From: Hippopus hippopus
Lineage: Eukaryota; Mollusca; Bivalvia; Cardiida; Cardiidae
Length of the DNA: 64,000 bases
Direction: 5' to 3'
Assembly (NCBI GenBank): GCA_946811185.2
Contig: OX328106.1
Span: 31,618,426-31,682,425 of the forward strand
Each line of letters opens with the position of its first letter. The first letter of the stretch is position 1. Positions 1 to 13,600 of the stretch are shown here, one piece after another. Under the pieces are notes generated by a model. It was not told the DNA's origin and searched no databases. It saw only the letters and a program-made list of their open reading frames with translations. The position numbers and the translations under genes were made by a program.

Positions 1-73
1 TTTTCCCACAATGTTTTCAAAAGGCTTCTTCCTCAATTTCATTAAAAGTTGTCATTGTGTGGTAAAGGGTTAA
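1..73 (-). mobile_element. Family A MITE, right half cut by window edge
   Basis: Reads TTTTCCCACAATGTTTTC through GGTAAAGGGTTAA. Confidence 0.8.
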
Positions 74-294
74 TCTTACCATATTCAGAGTTTTTTTTAG
101 CCAGTGAAGATTAAGACAGGACTTGAGCTGTTGGGCAGGATTATCTCAGATCTACACTGTCAGATAATAGTGAGATTTTCTTACCGAAACAACCTTCAAA
201 ATTGCAACATCTCTGTCATTTAATAAAGGAAAAAGCTGGTTAATTGATTTGGTATGCAGCATTAATTCTACGTATCTTGCATTGATTCATTTAC

Positions 295-328
295 CTGCAT
301 CCCCTGCAGGAATGGTACATAAAAGTCG
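295..328 (-). CDS. Candidate 34-base exon (LG3 continuation)
   Basis: GTCCTTAG|C...CAG|GTAAAT encloses one base plus 11 codons (DFYVPFLQGMQ), in phase with exon 26. It is very short and unsupported by a domain pattern, so it may be chance. Confidence 0.25.
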
Positions 329-1459
329 CTAAGGACACAGATTTTTAAAAGATGTGCATCTCTTGGGCCCATATGTTTGCCAGTCGGTGCGACTGCGTTC
401 CGTGTTTTATCTATTTAGAATATTCTACTGTAAAACCAGCTACAGTTTGCGAGAGTAAGACTGATTTTGATTGGTCGCTTAAAATTAAACCAATTAGCGG
501 AGTTTTTACAATACAATCTGACAAGTATGGCTTCCCATGGAAAACAAAACTAATTTGTCGCATTTTTGGTAGCGATTTTGTGGGTTTTCTCGGCTTTGTT
601 ATGTCATCAAAGAAATACATAAAGCTGGACGCGAACCAGCGTACATTGACAGGACTTTTTGGTGCCTCCCTATCTCAGGTGTCCATTTCTTCAGACTGTG
701 AGACTGAAGATCAACACGGAGGATCTATGAGCTAAAAAAGCTCAAATAGGCATCCTGTCTTTGGACAGATGTTCCTGTATTGTATTAACTCTGAACTGAC
801 TGAGGTTTTGTTTTTGTTTTGATTCTGGTCTCTAGTCTCATAGTCATTTTTGTTTAATGAACCACTGGCACAGTGACTTATATCTAGTCTCATCATCATG
901 TTGAAGGAACCAAACATTCAAGTTATTGTCATGTCTTACTCTTAGCATGGTCTAGTCTGAGGTGCTGTGCTTTTACACCCTTAGTCAATAAAAATTTTGT
1001 TTACTGCCTAAAAACCAAATGAATATACCTCTAGTCTAGTCAAAATTAAGTTTTTGTATAAGAAATAAAAAGGTATTGAGGTTGTAGTTTATTGATTGAT
1101 TTTGTAACGAGCACCCAACTTGGCAAGTGCAATGATTTTAACAAAGTTGGATATGACAAAAAGGGACTCATAAATTTCACAGATGTCCCATACTCTTCAA
1201 GGGTAGTGGGCCCTGTGTCCCACCGTTTCAAATTTGTAAAAATACCACTGGTCTTGTAACAATGTTCTCCACCACTTCATAGAGAAATTCAATCATTTGA
1301 GTCTGATTCAATCTCCTGTCTGCTAATGCTTTTAATATATAGTATAGGTCTAAATAATTGTAAGTCTAGTAAAGAATTTACTGGTAAAGGCCATATCTAG
1401 TGTGAAGTGTATTCTAAGTCAGTGAAATCACTTTTTACCCAGACATTACTTGTACTTAC

Positions 1460-1605
1460 ATTTTATCTTTATCTGTTACCATGACAACAACATCATCCCC
1501 TTCTTGGAAATGTGTTTCTGACAGTTCTAGACTCTTTGAATTATCTTTAACTGTCTCTATCATATCCAGGCCTTCACTATCAATCAAGATATTTAGACTG
1601 AATTT
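1460..1605 (-). CDS. Exon 26: LG3 second part, last firm exon
   Basis: Acceptor TTCACTTTCAG, donor AAAAT|GTAAGT, phase 0 to 2. Reads KFSLNILIDSEGLDMIETVK ... FQEGDDVVVMVTDKDK. The remainder of LG3 and any LG4-5 lie to the left, apart from a weak candidate at 295-328. Confidence 0.85.
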
Positions 1606-4600
1606 CTGAAAGTGAAGAATTCGTTTTTATCATACCAATCAATAGCAAAAGATGGTTTAACCCTTAAAGTGCCATATAAACATGAACTATTCTTAGTCTC
1701 AAATTAAGACCCATTTAAGTGTAAGTTAAAGGTATCTTTTGTATTAGAGCATTTCAGCAATGTCTATCAAAGATCAGACTGAGTGTTTTTTACAATCTGG
1801 TCTTATCTACCCTGGCCACAATGGTAACAATTGTTTTCACAATTGGTTTAGCCTTCTCGGTAAGGGTCTTTAAAAATTAGGACTATTTGATAACGACTCA
1901 ATCCTTTACCATACATTCCCATTTCCTAACGATCCTTATGCATGCAAAATTATATTTTCAGTCATCAAAAAATGTGAAAGTCATATGTCTGAAGATCAAA
2001 TAAAATTAATAACAAAATGACATGTTCATCACCAGGCTCTTAAAGGACACACATTTTCTGCGTCTTGTATGCATACAAAATTTTAGACTTGCCCATTTTG
2101 AAAGTATTCACAGACTCTGTCGCCAGTAACAAGGTAAATACGTTTGAAATGATAGATTTGGTCTCTTTAAGGGTAGAGAATATTGTGGGAAGAGGAGAAA
2201 ATGTTGGTTTTCCAACAATGTTTTCAAAAGTCATTAAAACAAACAATACATGGTAAAAGACTAAGTGCTTAATACAAAAGATATTTCCATGCCACATAGC
2301 TAAAAAAAAAGCATTACCTCCCCTCTGCTGTATTGTAGAACTCCTCCCCTTGATCTATATTTAAATACAAATGACAGGTTGTCTCCATCTGTTACATTGG
2401 ATAATTTGATTGGCTGGCTTTCGAATGTGAAAGTCACACAGTGCTGAAAAAAAAAACAAGATGACATGAGTCAGCTTTTTTGTTAACCAATTCCCGGGCT
2501 TTAACCACCCTGAGGAAGACGACTTTTAAAAATATTGTGGGAAAAGTAGAAAATGCTAGTGATTAGCATTTTTCTGCAAGGTTTTCTTCCTTTTCAGAGA
2601 CATATTTTATCATTTGAACCACATTCACCTTGTTATTGGTAAGGTTAAAATGGATAAGTCCAAAACTTTGTTGTTTGATAAAGGGGGTAAACAGTTTGTG
2701 TATTATTATGATTTTTATGTAAGTCCCTTCAGTTGACTGCTTTTGGAAAACAAAGTGAGAAAAGCAGCAGGCAATTATTGAGAAAATGATACTCTTTGTT
2801 TTCAGACAAAACTAGGTCAACCCATGACCACAAAAGCTTAATTTGAACATACAAAAAATTGAACGTGTTGATACAAGTGACAAAACAGAGAACGAACTAC
2901 AGAAAAAAAAATTTTTTTTTTCAAATCATATGTCAAATGTTTTGCAGGAAAAGGAATGATTGTAACTAGCAATTACTTCTTTTCTCCACCATTTTTTTCT
3001 GAAGCTGTTAACCCCAAAATTGAAGTCCATAAGTATGGTTGGGATTCTAATATACTGTTTCTTCTACTTTCAAAAATAAAAAGAAAAAATCTTCAACAAT
3101 ATGTATGGGTTTCATTTAAAATTCTTGATCAACGTTTCGGCCTTCTTCAGGATGTTTACAGAATTTTCTTTTTACTGTTACTAAAACAGTAAAATGGCAT
3201 CAGCCTTTTGGGCATCAACATCAACCCAAAATGAACTGCTGTCTGATCCTGATCAACCCTTCCAAAAGTTCTCAAAAAATCTTGTATGTCCAAGTGTTAT
3301 TTTTTAGCTTGGTAAATATGGAAGTTCTAATCGCAAAAGCACAAAGGCACATGATGCTTACATCATCCTGACAGGTACCATAGGCTACATTCACAGCTTC
3401 AGTCATGGAATTCACTAGAATATCTTCATTGTTCAGGCTCATACCATGTACACAGCCCCTTATAGACCTACAAAGTAACAGAAAACCAACTGTTATCTAT
3501 GCCTTTATGCAGGTTTACAATTTGTGCCTAACTAATCAAAGTCAAGTATTCCATTTTGAATTGAAACGATTCCACCTCATTCCGGTGTCAACACAGGTTT
3601 GTTGTTGCTTTTAGAAATATGTAGTGTATATCTGATTAAACTCTTTACCAAATGACAATATACTAAACTTGTCCAAAGTCAAAGCAATGGCAGACAAAAA
3701 TGTTGATGTTGCACAAATGATAGAACTGTCTATGGAAGGGAAGAAAACTCAAAGGAAAAGGAGAAAATGCTAGTTACCAGCATTTTCTCCTTTTTCCACC
3801 ATGTTTTCAAAATCTCTCCATTTCAGGGTTGTTAAAACTCAGGACTACGTGGGAAAGGGTTAATAGTTAAAAACTAGCTTTAGTTTGAATTTAGCATTTT
3901 GAGTAGTGTGCCGAGCCCTGGCAGCTCAGTCAGTAGCGTACAGTACTTGAGAAAATGGGGTCACTGCTCCAATTCCCGACTCAGCCAATTTCTTTCCAAG
4001 GATTGATGATAGTCATTGCAACAGAGTTCATTCCTCTGCTTACCATTGTTTCGACAATGGTTATGTGGGAAATCAGCAAGTGGCTTAGAAAGAGTATTGT
4101 GTGGAGTACTGGAATAAGAAACTCTGGGAAAGCAGGAATAGGTGCTCTGGCCACCAAGATGTAAATGAAATAATGTTGAAAATGTGTTGAACACCGAACA
4201 ATCAATCAGTCAATCTTTAGTAGTGACAGGGATCAGAAAAAGTAAAAGTTTTGCATGACGACGCGGACAACTACAAAACTGACAAAACCTCGATGTTTTC
4301 CTCCCAAACCGACAAGCTAAAAGTTATATAAACTATTCCATAATAATGAATGGTTGCATTTCCTTTGAATATCTTTGAGTCCTGCATAAAAAATATTAAT
4401 GACAAGATGTCTGTTTGTAAAACAGTCATGCCCCCTACTGCCACATTGATACAGGAAGTGGCACAGTTCATAAACTGATATCAAAAGAATTGATTGGGAA
4501 ATATCGATGTCATCTTTTTGATTTATAGCCCACTTCAATTGTTAAAGGTGATAATCTGTCAACAGTTCGCATAATTATACACACCACCGTGTGTATACAT

Positions 4601-7600
4601 ACAAGATTGTAAACAATCGCCGATACACAGACTGGGTTATCGATTTTCTTTTCGGCACACGCGTTCGACTTCCGCTTTTTCCCAGTCGACTTCGATGCTT
4701 ACTATGTCCCCGATAATATGCGAATAAAATGTTGGAGCCACAAGTTGAGCCACATATGATGATTTTTGAGACACTTTAATTTTTTTTGAGCTAATGGCTC
4801 AAGTGGCGAATGGCAGTGCGGGCCCTGAATCATCTGGTGGTCAGTGTGACCTTGACCTTTCACAGATTAACCTTAAAATCGATAGGGATCATTTACACTC
4901 CAAGATGAATATCTGTACAGAATTTGAAGGACCTAGGTCAATTCTGTGTCTAGTTATCATCCGGACAAGGTTTGGTCTATATATCATTAAGTTGAAGGCC
5001 ACTGTGACCTTGACCTTTGATGGATTAATCTCAAAATCAACAGGGATCATCTGCACTCCAAGACAAATGTCTGTGCCAAATTTGACGAACCTAGGTCAAT
5101 TCTGTGTCTAGTTATCATCCAGACAAGGTTTGGTCTATATATCAACATGTTGACGGTCACTGTGACCTTGACCTTTGACCAATTGACCTCAAAATCAATA
5201 GGGATCATCTAAACTCCGAGACGCATGTCTGTGCCAAATTTGACAAACCTAGGTCAATTCTGTGTCTAGTTATCATCCGGACAAGGTTTGGTCTATATAT
5301 CAACATGTTGACGGTCACTGTGACCTTGACCTTTGACCGATTGACCTCAAAATCAATACGGATCATCTACACTCCAAGACGCATGTCTGTGCCAAATTTG
5401 ACGAACCTAGGTCAATTCTGTGTCTAGTTATCATCCGGACAAGGTATGGTCTACCAACGGACAGACCAACCGACGGACCGACCGACATTAGCAAAGCAAT
5501 ATACCCCCACTTCGTTGAAGGGGGGGCATAATAATTATACTAGGCAGAGCTACTGCCTTACTAGTAGTGGCAGTGGTAGGTAGGCTGTGGCTGGCAGTAA
5601 GAGTTAGGGGAGGAGCATAAGGCTCTCAATTCAGGGGCTACGCGCCTGGTTTCACAAAAAAACTTAAGTCTAATACTTAAATCCACAAACAGTCTCAGAT
5701 TCTGATTTGATTTTGAGTTTCTCATTTTCTTACAATGTTTTCTACCTTTTTTAAAGACTTTCCATCAATTGAAACACCTTTAATCTCATCATCTACACAT
5801 TGTTTCACTTTGGGTAAGTCCAAAGTTTTGTTTTCTAGTATGGAGTTAGATATAAAAAATAAAACTACAGCTCTATTTTCACTTAATTCTCATGTAAATC
5901 AAAATTGAGGAATGAGACAAGTACTTCTGTAATAAACAAGTTTGTGTTTACCTTGTTTTATTTGAACTGGATCCTAACTGTATCTCACCATCTTTTACAT
6001 TTAAAGTTTTGATACTATCTGTTGTTTTGTTAAGAATGTCCTTTCTTCCATTTAAAAGTATGTCTATTGTTCTCCCGTTCATAAAAATCTACAGTGACAA
6101 GGAACAACAACAAAGTCAGTCAAGTCTGTACTAGGAAACAAAACTTACAGTAGTTTTTTAAGAATATAAAATTTGTGGCAAAAGGAGAAAGCGCCTGTTA
6201 TGAAAAAATTCTCCAGCAAACAGAAAAGAAAAAAACTGCTGATCATCGTTTCAACAACAATTATGTGAGAAAGCAGCCAGTGGTTCAGGAAGAATATTTT
6301 GAACTGTATTTGTAAAAGAAACTCCAGTAAAGCATGAATAGGTACACTGGCTGCCACAATATTACTGAAATGATGTTAAAGATGTGTCAAACACCATTCA
6401 AACAAACAAACAAACTCATTATTGTAAACAAGAAAGCCATGATGGCCCTGAAGTCGCTCACCTGAGTCTTTTGACCAAACATGACCCATTTTCAATCTCT
6501 TTTGAGATATTATGACAAACATTCTACCAAGGTTTTCGTGAGTATTTGACTGAAAAAGGTTTTTTAAAGATTTGACTCAGTGACCTAGTTATTGACCCGA
6601 AATGATCCACTTGCAAACTGGTCCAAAAAATCATCAAGACAAACATTCTGACCAAGTTTCATGAGTATAGGATTGAAAATGTGGCCTCTATAGCATATAC
6701 AAGGTTTTCTAAGATTTGACCTGGTCACCTAGATTTTGACCCAACATGACCCATTTTCAAACTCATCCAAGATATAATCAAGACAAATGTTCTGACCAAC
6801 TTTCAAGAGTTTTGGACTGAAAATGTGGCCTCTAGAGCCTACACAAGGTTTTTCTAAGATATAACCTGGTGACCTAGTTTTCGACCTAACATGACCCATT
6901 TTTGAACTTGTCTGAGATATCATCAAGGCAAACATTCTGACTAGCTTTCAAGAATTCTGGACAGAAAATGTAGTACACAAGATTTGTCTAAGATTTGACC
7001 TAGTGACCTAGTCATTGACTGGACATAACCCATTTTCAAACTCATGCAAAGTATCATCAAGACAAACATTTTGACCAATTTTCACAGTTTTTGGACTGAA
7101 AATGTTGCCTCTAGAGTGTACACAAGGTTTTTCTAAGATTTGACCTAGTGACCTAGTTTTTGACCCAACCTGACCCTTTTGCACACTCGTCTAAGGTATC
7201 ATCAAGACAAACATTCTGACCAACTTTCAAGAGTTTTAGACAAAAATGTAGCTTCTAGGGCATACACAAGGTTATTCTAAGATTTGACCTAGTGACCTAG
7301 TTTTTGACAGGACATGACCCATTTTCAAAGTCATTCAAGATATCATCAAGACAAACATTGTGACGAACTTTCAAGAGTTTTGGACTGAAAATGTGACCTC
7401 TAGAGTGTACACAAGTTTTTTCTAAGATTCGACCTAGTGACCTAGTTTTTGACCCCACATGACCCATTTTCAAACTCCTTCAAGATATCATCAAGACAAA
7501 CATTCTGACCAATTTTCAGGAGTTTTGGACTGAAAATGTGACCTCTAGAGCGTACACAAGGTTTTTCTAAGATTTGACCTAGTGACCTAGTTTTTGACCC

Positions 7601-10600
7601 GACATGACCCATTATCAAACTTGTCCGAAGTATCATCAAGAAAAACATTCTGACCAAGTATCACGATACTTCAAGACAAACATTCTGACCAAGTATCACG
7701 AGTATCGGACTGAAAATGTGGCCTCTAGAGCATACACAAGGTAAAAGTTGACGACGCACAACGGACGACAGACGCCCGACAAAACATGATCACAAAAGCT
7801 CACCTTGAGCACTTCGTGCTCATCAGGTGAGCTGAAAATATGATATGTGGTTCCAGTGCAGCTAACAGCTTTGGAAAACAAAGTGCAAAAAGGAGATATT
7901 GCTTGTAAGAAACAGGTGCTCCTTTTCCAAAAACATTCTGAAAAACAATGGTTTCTTTCCTTCAAAAGTTTGTACCTTTTGCTGTTTGATTTTGTAATGG
8001 TGTTCAAGCATTACCTCTAAACTCAGTTTGATCCCAATCACATCACTGACAGACATAAAGTCTGATTGAAGTCTGTGTTGTTGAACTGTCACTAGAAATT
8101 TTCTCCCTTTCACTGCAGCCATTGCTTTAAACCTCTGCAGAAAAACATTGCAAGGAGTTGAGAAAAACCATTATAAATAACAACAAAGGTTATATTCTAT
8201 ATATGAAATAAAACAAATGACAGATAAACAAGCATCCTGCACTATGACCTTCAGCATGCATACTGCTTTAACAATCCATAAATACAGGTGAAGTCTGGTT
8301 AGAAATGTGTACATATATATACACAAGAAGATAGCTACTTGATAATTACATGGAAAGTACAATGAAAAAGTAGACTGAGTAAACCAAGATATTTCATATG
8401 TCTGATGATGCAAAATAACTTTCATAGCATTCCACACTGTTATTAAAAATATAGACTAAAAAAACTCACAACTTGTTAACGACATAGGTATAATGATGTC
8501 ATTTTCCACAACATGGCAAAGTAATACTAAACACAGCACTCACAATTGGTTGTTACATGTAGTTCAGTCATCATAGTTAAAACAAACAAGAACCTGGACC
8601 AAAAAACGTTAATACAACCCCTAATAATTCAACATTATTTTTTTTCATGAGCATCGGCGAGTTCTGATTGGCTGAAAAAATTTTTTCATAGCTCCATGAA
8701 AAAAAAATTTAAGCAGTGCCAGAACTACTTTTGCAGTCAAACTAATGCAAACAAACATGTATACGAGATTCCATAATGTTTTTCTGTCTGATTTTATATC
8801 CAGTCCGAATTTCAAATTGCTAGCTAAATTTATTTTCTCTGAACATTGAAAAAAATATCCAACAGTAAATTCACAGAGAGAGCTTAAACTCATTGTCACT
8901 TTGCTGGGTCCTAACAAACTTATTTTCAACTTACTTCTAGCGGATTGAACTTCTAATAATAAATCTACTAAATCTGCCAATGTTCAATACTATAATGATG
9001 TCATGAATTACGTCATTATTACGTCATGAACGAGCAGATTTACCGCGCTATGAATTATCAATGAAATGGACATTATATAAATACGCAATGTTGGATTTAC
9101 AAAAAAAAAGCAGTTAGAGTAAATTTAAGTGCATATTTGTTGTCTGTGATATTGAATTATAAGGAATGAAGAGAATTTTTTTTTGTTTTCATGGAGGTAT
9201 CAAAAAAAAACCTAATCACACTTTTGTATGAAACCGCTTTGCAGTTTCATACAGTGTGATTAAGTTTTTTTTTTCATACCTCCATGAAAACAAAAAAAAT
9301 TCTCTTCATTCCTTAAATGAGTTTTCCGTGACTTAATTGCCTTTGTAGCCAGCAAAGATCAAGATTGGACTACAAAGAACATCAAGTGAACAAGACATTC
9401 TTAAGCAATTTCAACAATAAAATTGCAATCATCTAGGTCATTTCTCCAATAAAAGTCTGTTGTGTTTATTTGGCGCTCAAAGGGATAATAGTGTATTATC
9501 AAAATTAGATATTAGTAGCATGTTTGATATATTGCTCTGATATTACAAGAACTTCACTTACATTATTTTCAGCATTCACTGTAAAAATGGCACCATCAGA
9601 CTGTGCTGTTACATTTATAGTAAACTTTGATACCCTTATTCTCTGTTGTCGAGGTTTCAACTTATACAGGGCATGACTAGAGCCATCTAAAACCAGACTT
9701 CTCTCTTCTCCAACTGTGTCACTGAAAAGTCCAACAATTGGCAAGCATAAATAGAAAGCATGAAGATTTATATATTAAGTTAACTCTTAATTAAGGATCA
9801 TGATGCACATTTGAGAAGTCTGATCTTAATCTACACTGGTTGCAAAGGCAACAAAACTAATGAAAGGTGATATAAGAATTAGTACACTAAGTAGTCATTC
9901 ACATTCTAAGATTGTATAACACTCTACCAAACAACCCTGTGTTTTAACAACACTGGGAGAGAAGGCTTTTGAAAACATTGTGGGAAAAAGAGAAACTGCT
10001 AGTTATCAAAATTTTCTCCTTTTCCCAATTCTACTAAGACAACTCTCATCATTAAAGCCATATTTAATTTGTCCGCTGCAACAATTACTGCTCTCAGCTT
10101 TCAGACCAATCTAAAATTTTGTCATCTGGTATAGATTTAATTTGAAACATAAAAGAGAGTAGATATAATATCAGTTAAGAACATTCATTCTGAAAGAAGA
10201 AATTTGCTAATTTTGTCAGAAGAAATCATAAAGATATGACTGTTTACCCATAGTTGGGAAAAGAAAGGTTGCTGAAAAAACTGCCTTCCATGTGACTTAA
10301 ACCCACAACATTCAAAACATAGTAAGGCAACTCTAACAACTAAGCTCTGGGTCCATCCAATATGTTATTGTGACAAAAATGTATTTATCCCTTGTTATGC
10401 AAAACAACTATACTATTAGCCAAATGAATCAGAAATTTTAAGATTGAAAGAAAAATGAAAAAATGGTTAATTTTCTCATGTTTTCTACATACATGTTTAT
10501 CTATGTTTTAATTTTAAAGCAATCTTTGCATATGCATGGAAATTGGCAGTCTTTGTTAAGATTTTCTGTCAAAACTTCTGAAAACAAATCTAGTTTAACA

Positions 10601-13600
10601 GATCTTTAAATTTCACCTTACCTCAACACAGTACAGGATTTTGGCATTGTGTCATTGCTATCCGCTGTGAGTACATTCAAATATTCTCCATTCACTCGGA
10701 CATCACCAATACAACCACTCCAAGTCTCCAAGTCGTATGCTTCTGTGGCACCACTAATAAACACAGAACTAGGGGGATGATAAACAGTGGGGTAATCGTC
10801 CTCTTCCACTCTTGTAATTAAGGACTGAATCAATGAAGTACCATTGTACACTGTTAGATTGTAGATGGTGGCAAATCTGAAATATGACACAAAAGCTACA
10901 ATCTGTATTGTTTTGATGACCATAAGCGCATATCCTAGATGATTGCAAAATACACATTTTAATGAAATAGTACTGTACACCTTATTGTTCATTTTATCAG
11001 TGATTTTGATGGCAATATCTCTTAAATGATGGTATTTGTTTTTGAATTGTTAAAAATCCTTGTAGGAAATGTAGAAAATGCTGGTTACCAGCATTTTTTC
11101 CTTTTCCCACAATGTTTTCAAAATGCCTTTACTTCAGGGTTGTTAAAACATGGGACTATGTGGTGAAGAGTAAACTGATTGCTAGATAAACTTTTAGAAA
11201 GCAAGCTCATTTTGGACAAGAACTATATATAGAAAGATGCAAAATGTCAAATTGCTCAAGATACTTGCAATTTCATCCTTTGTCACTCTGTTTTGAAAAC
11301 CTATCTATATAGCCTAAGCCTCTACATTTTAAAGAAAGAAGTAACTTCAGGCAGATAACTGAACTTTTCCCTGTTATTAGTGTCTGCTAAGCACGGTCCA
11401 ATATTAATTACCTTTCAAAACTGAATCTGTACCATGTGTTGTTCATCAAAGGAGTATTTCCTGAATTCTCTTCTATCTTGTAATTATCGTCATCAAAAAT
11501 GCCTAACTTTGGAATAAAGTCTTCTAAAGAAATAACAACTGTACCCTGAAAAAGTTGAGGAAAAATGTCAATCATACATGAAGTTTTCATGAATGAATAA
11601 ATAACTATCCTGCCAAACTGCTATTCAACCCTCTACCACACAATCCCGAATTCTAACGACCCTGAAGAAGAGGCCTTTTAAAAACATGGTGGGAAAAGGA
11701 GAAAATGCTGGCAACCAGCATTTTCTCCTTTTCCCACAATGTTTTCTCTCCTATCAAAGGAAAATTCTATAATTTGATCCACATTTAACTTATTGTCTGC
11801 AAATGCTTTGGGTTCTTACAAAACTAAGATCTTGTTGTGTGGGAAAGGGTTAAAAAGAGGTTAACATGTGAAGGAAAAGACAGCAACCTCAATTTGGGAA
11901 AAAAAAATGAAAACAGAATTATAGTAAAGGAAACAACTTGTTGTAATAAGCAAAATTGCAAATTTATTGATGTTTTATTTGTTTATATTGCTGGTGCATG
12001 AAAAAGCATTTTCTTTAGAAAAAAGAAAATGCAGTAAAGATTTAGTATAAACTAAATTAATTAAAAAGACTAAATAAATATGAGCAATGCTCTGTGAAAA
12101 GGGAGCTTAATGCATCTGCAAAAAGTATTGACCAAGGTCAGCCTGCGCATTCCGTGCAGGCTGACCTTGGCTGAAACTTTTCGCTATCAGTAAATTTTCT
12201 GCATGTCAATGGACCAGTGTACCTCATTATTCAGTCGGTTGTTATACATAGTGGATTTTTATAGATCCATAATTATATGATGACATGCTAGGTATGATCA
12301 CAGGCCTTTGAAGCTCTATTGGGCTATCACGGAACACTAACATTGTCCTTGGTCGATCATCGAACACTTATAGCACATTGGTGCATCGCCCATTTATCCT
12401 GCAATATGTATTCAAATTTTCATTAACACTGTTTCTATAAATAGCACATTGGCAACTCCCTCTATATCGTATTTAGTAAGACAAGGTGTGCAACGAAATT
12501 GAAAAAGAAATTGACCTCCGTCCCCTTTTCAGAAATAATATTTAACAGAAAATGGAAAAATAGACCTAGTTACCGGTGCAGATGGGTTCACAAATGATTT
12601 TTCTTCTGTACCCTGACCCTCAAAAGTTCCAAACGGCTCTTGACATTAAGCAGTAGCTCTCATCTCAAAAAAATTAAAAAGCTTCCACATTTTCCGGATC
12701 GCCGTGCGCTGACGTCACACGATTCGTTATGACAAAGCGAATTATAACTCGAGTGAATTTTCTATCCAAAGATGTGCCAAAGCTTTTGACCAATGAATGG
12801 TAAAAACGCATTTGAAAATATGCGAAATGGGAGATGAAACTCGTGAAACTGGATTAGATGAAAAGATAAATTATATCAGACGAAATGTTAATTTAATAAT
12901 TTCATCAATACACCAACAAAAAAATTTTCAATCTATGTTTGAAAAAAAAGAATTTAATTCTTATTCGCTGCAGGATTACAAATCGTGTGACGTCAGCGCA
13001 TGGCGATCCAGAAAATACAGAAGCTTTTTAATTTTGTTGAGACAAGAGCTAATGCTTGCTGGCAAGAGGCGTTTGGAACTTTCGAAGATCAGGGTACAGT
13101 AGAAAAATCATTAATGAACCCATCTGCAACGCTAACTAGGTTCATTTATCCGTTTTCGTTTAAATCTTATCTCTGAAAGGGGGCAGGGGTAAAATTTTCT
13201 TCGATTTCGTTGCACACCTTATCTTACTATAAAGGATACAGAGGGAATCCCCAATGTGCTATTTATAGTAACAGTGTCGGATAATGAAAATTTCGTTATC
13301 CCTTGATAGACCAATGGAGTTTCAGAGGCCTATGGCATGATGTATCACGGGGATGCATTAAGCTCCCTTTTGCCACAGCATGGCTCATATATAGATGAAA
13401 AAGAAGGACACAATGGCCTTGTATTGCTCCACTACCTTCCAAATAAATATGTCCTACACACAGATAGAATCTGTCTTTGAAAAATAAGACATCATTGTGG
13501 GGAGAAAATGCTGATTACTAGCATTTTTTTCCCTTTCCCCACCATGTTTTCAAAAAGCCTTCTCTTTCGGGGTCGTTAATGGTAAAACCCGAAGCTGCTG

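Noticed and set aside
352..735. 127-codon plus-strand open frame
   Set aside because: No domain pattern, no splice context, and lies in an intron of the minus-strand gene; composition is that of chance frames.
4794..5111. 105-codon plus-strand frame MAQVANGSAGPESSGG
   Set aside because: It runs through the 158-bp tandem repeat and its residues repeat with that period.
12797..13102. 101-codon frame in the centre of foldback 1
   Set aside because: Crosses into the inverted arm; no start context or homologous pattern.
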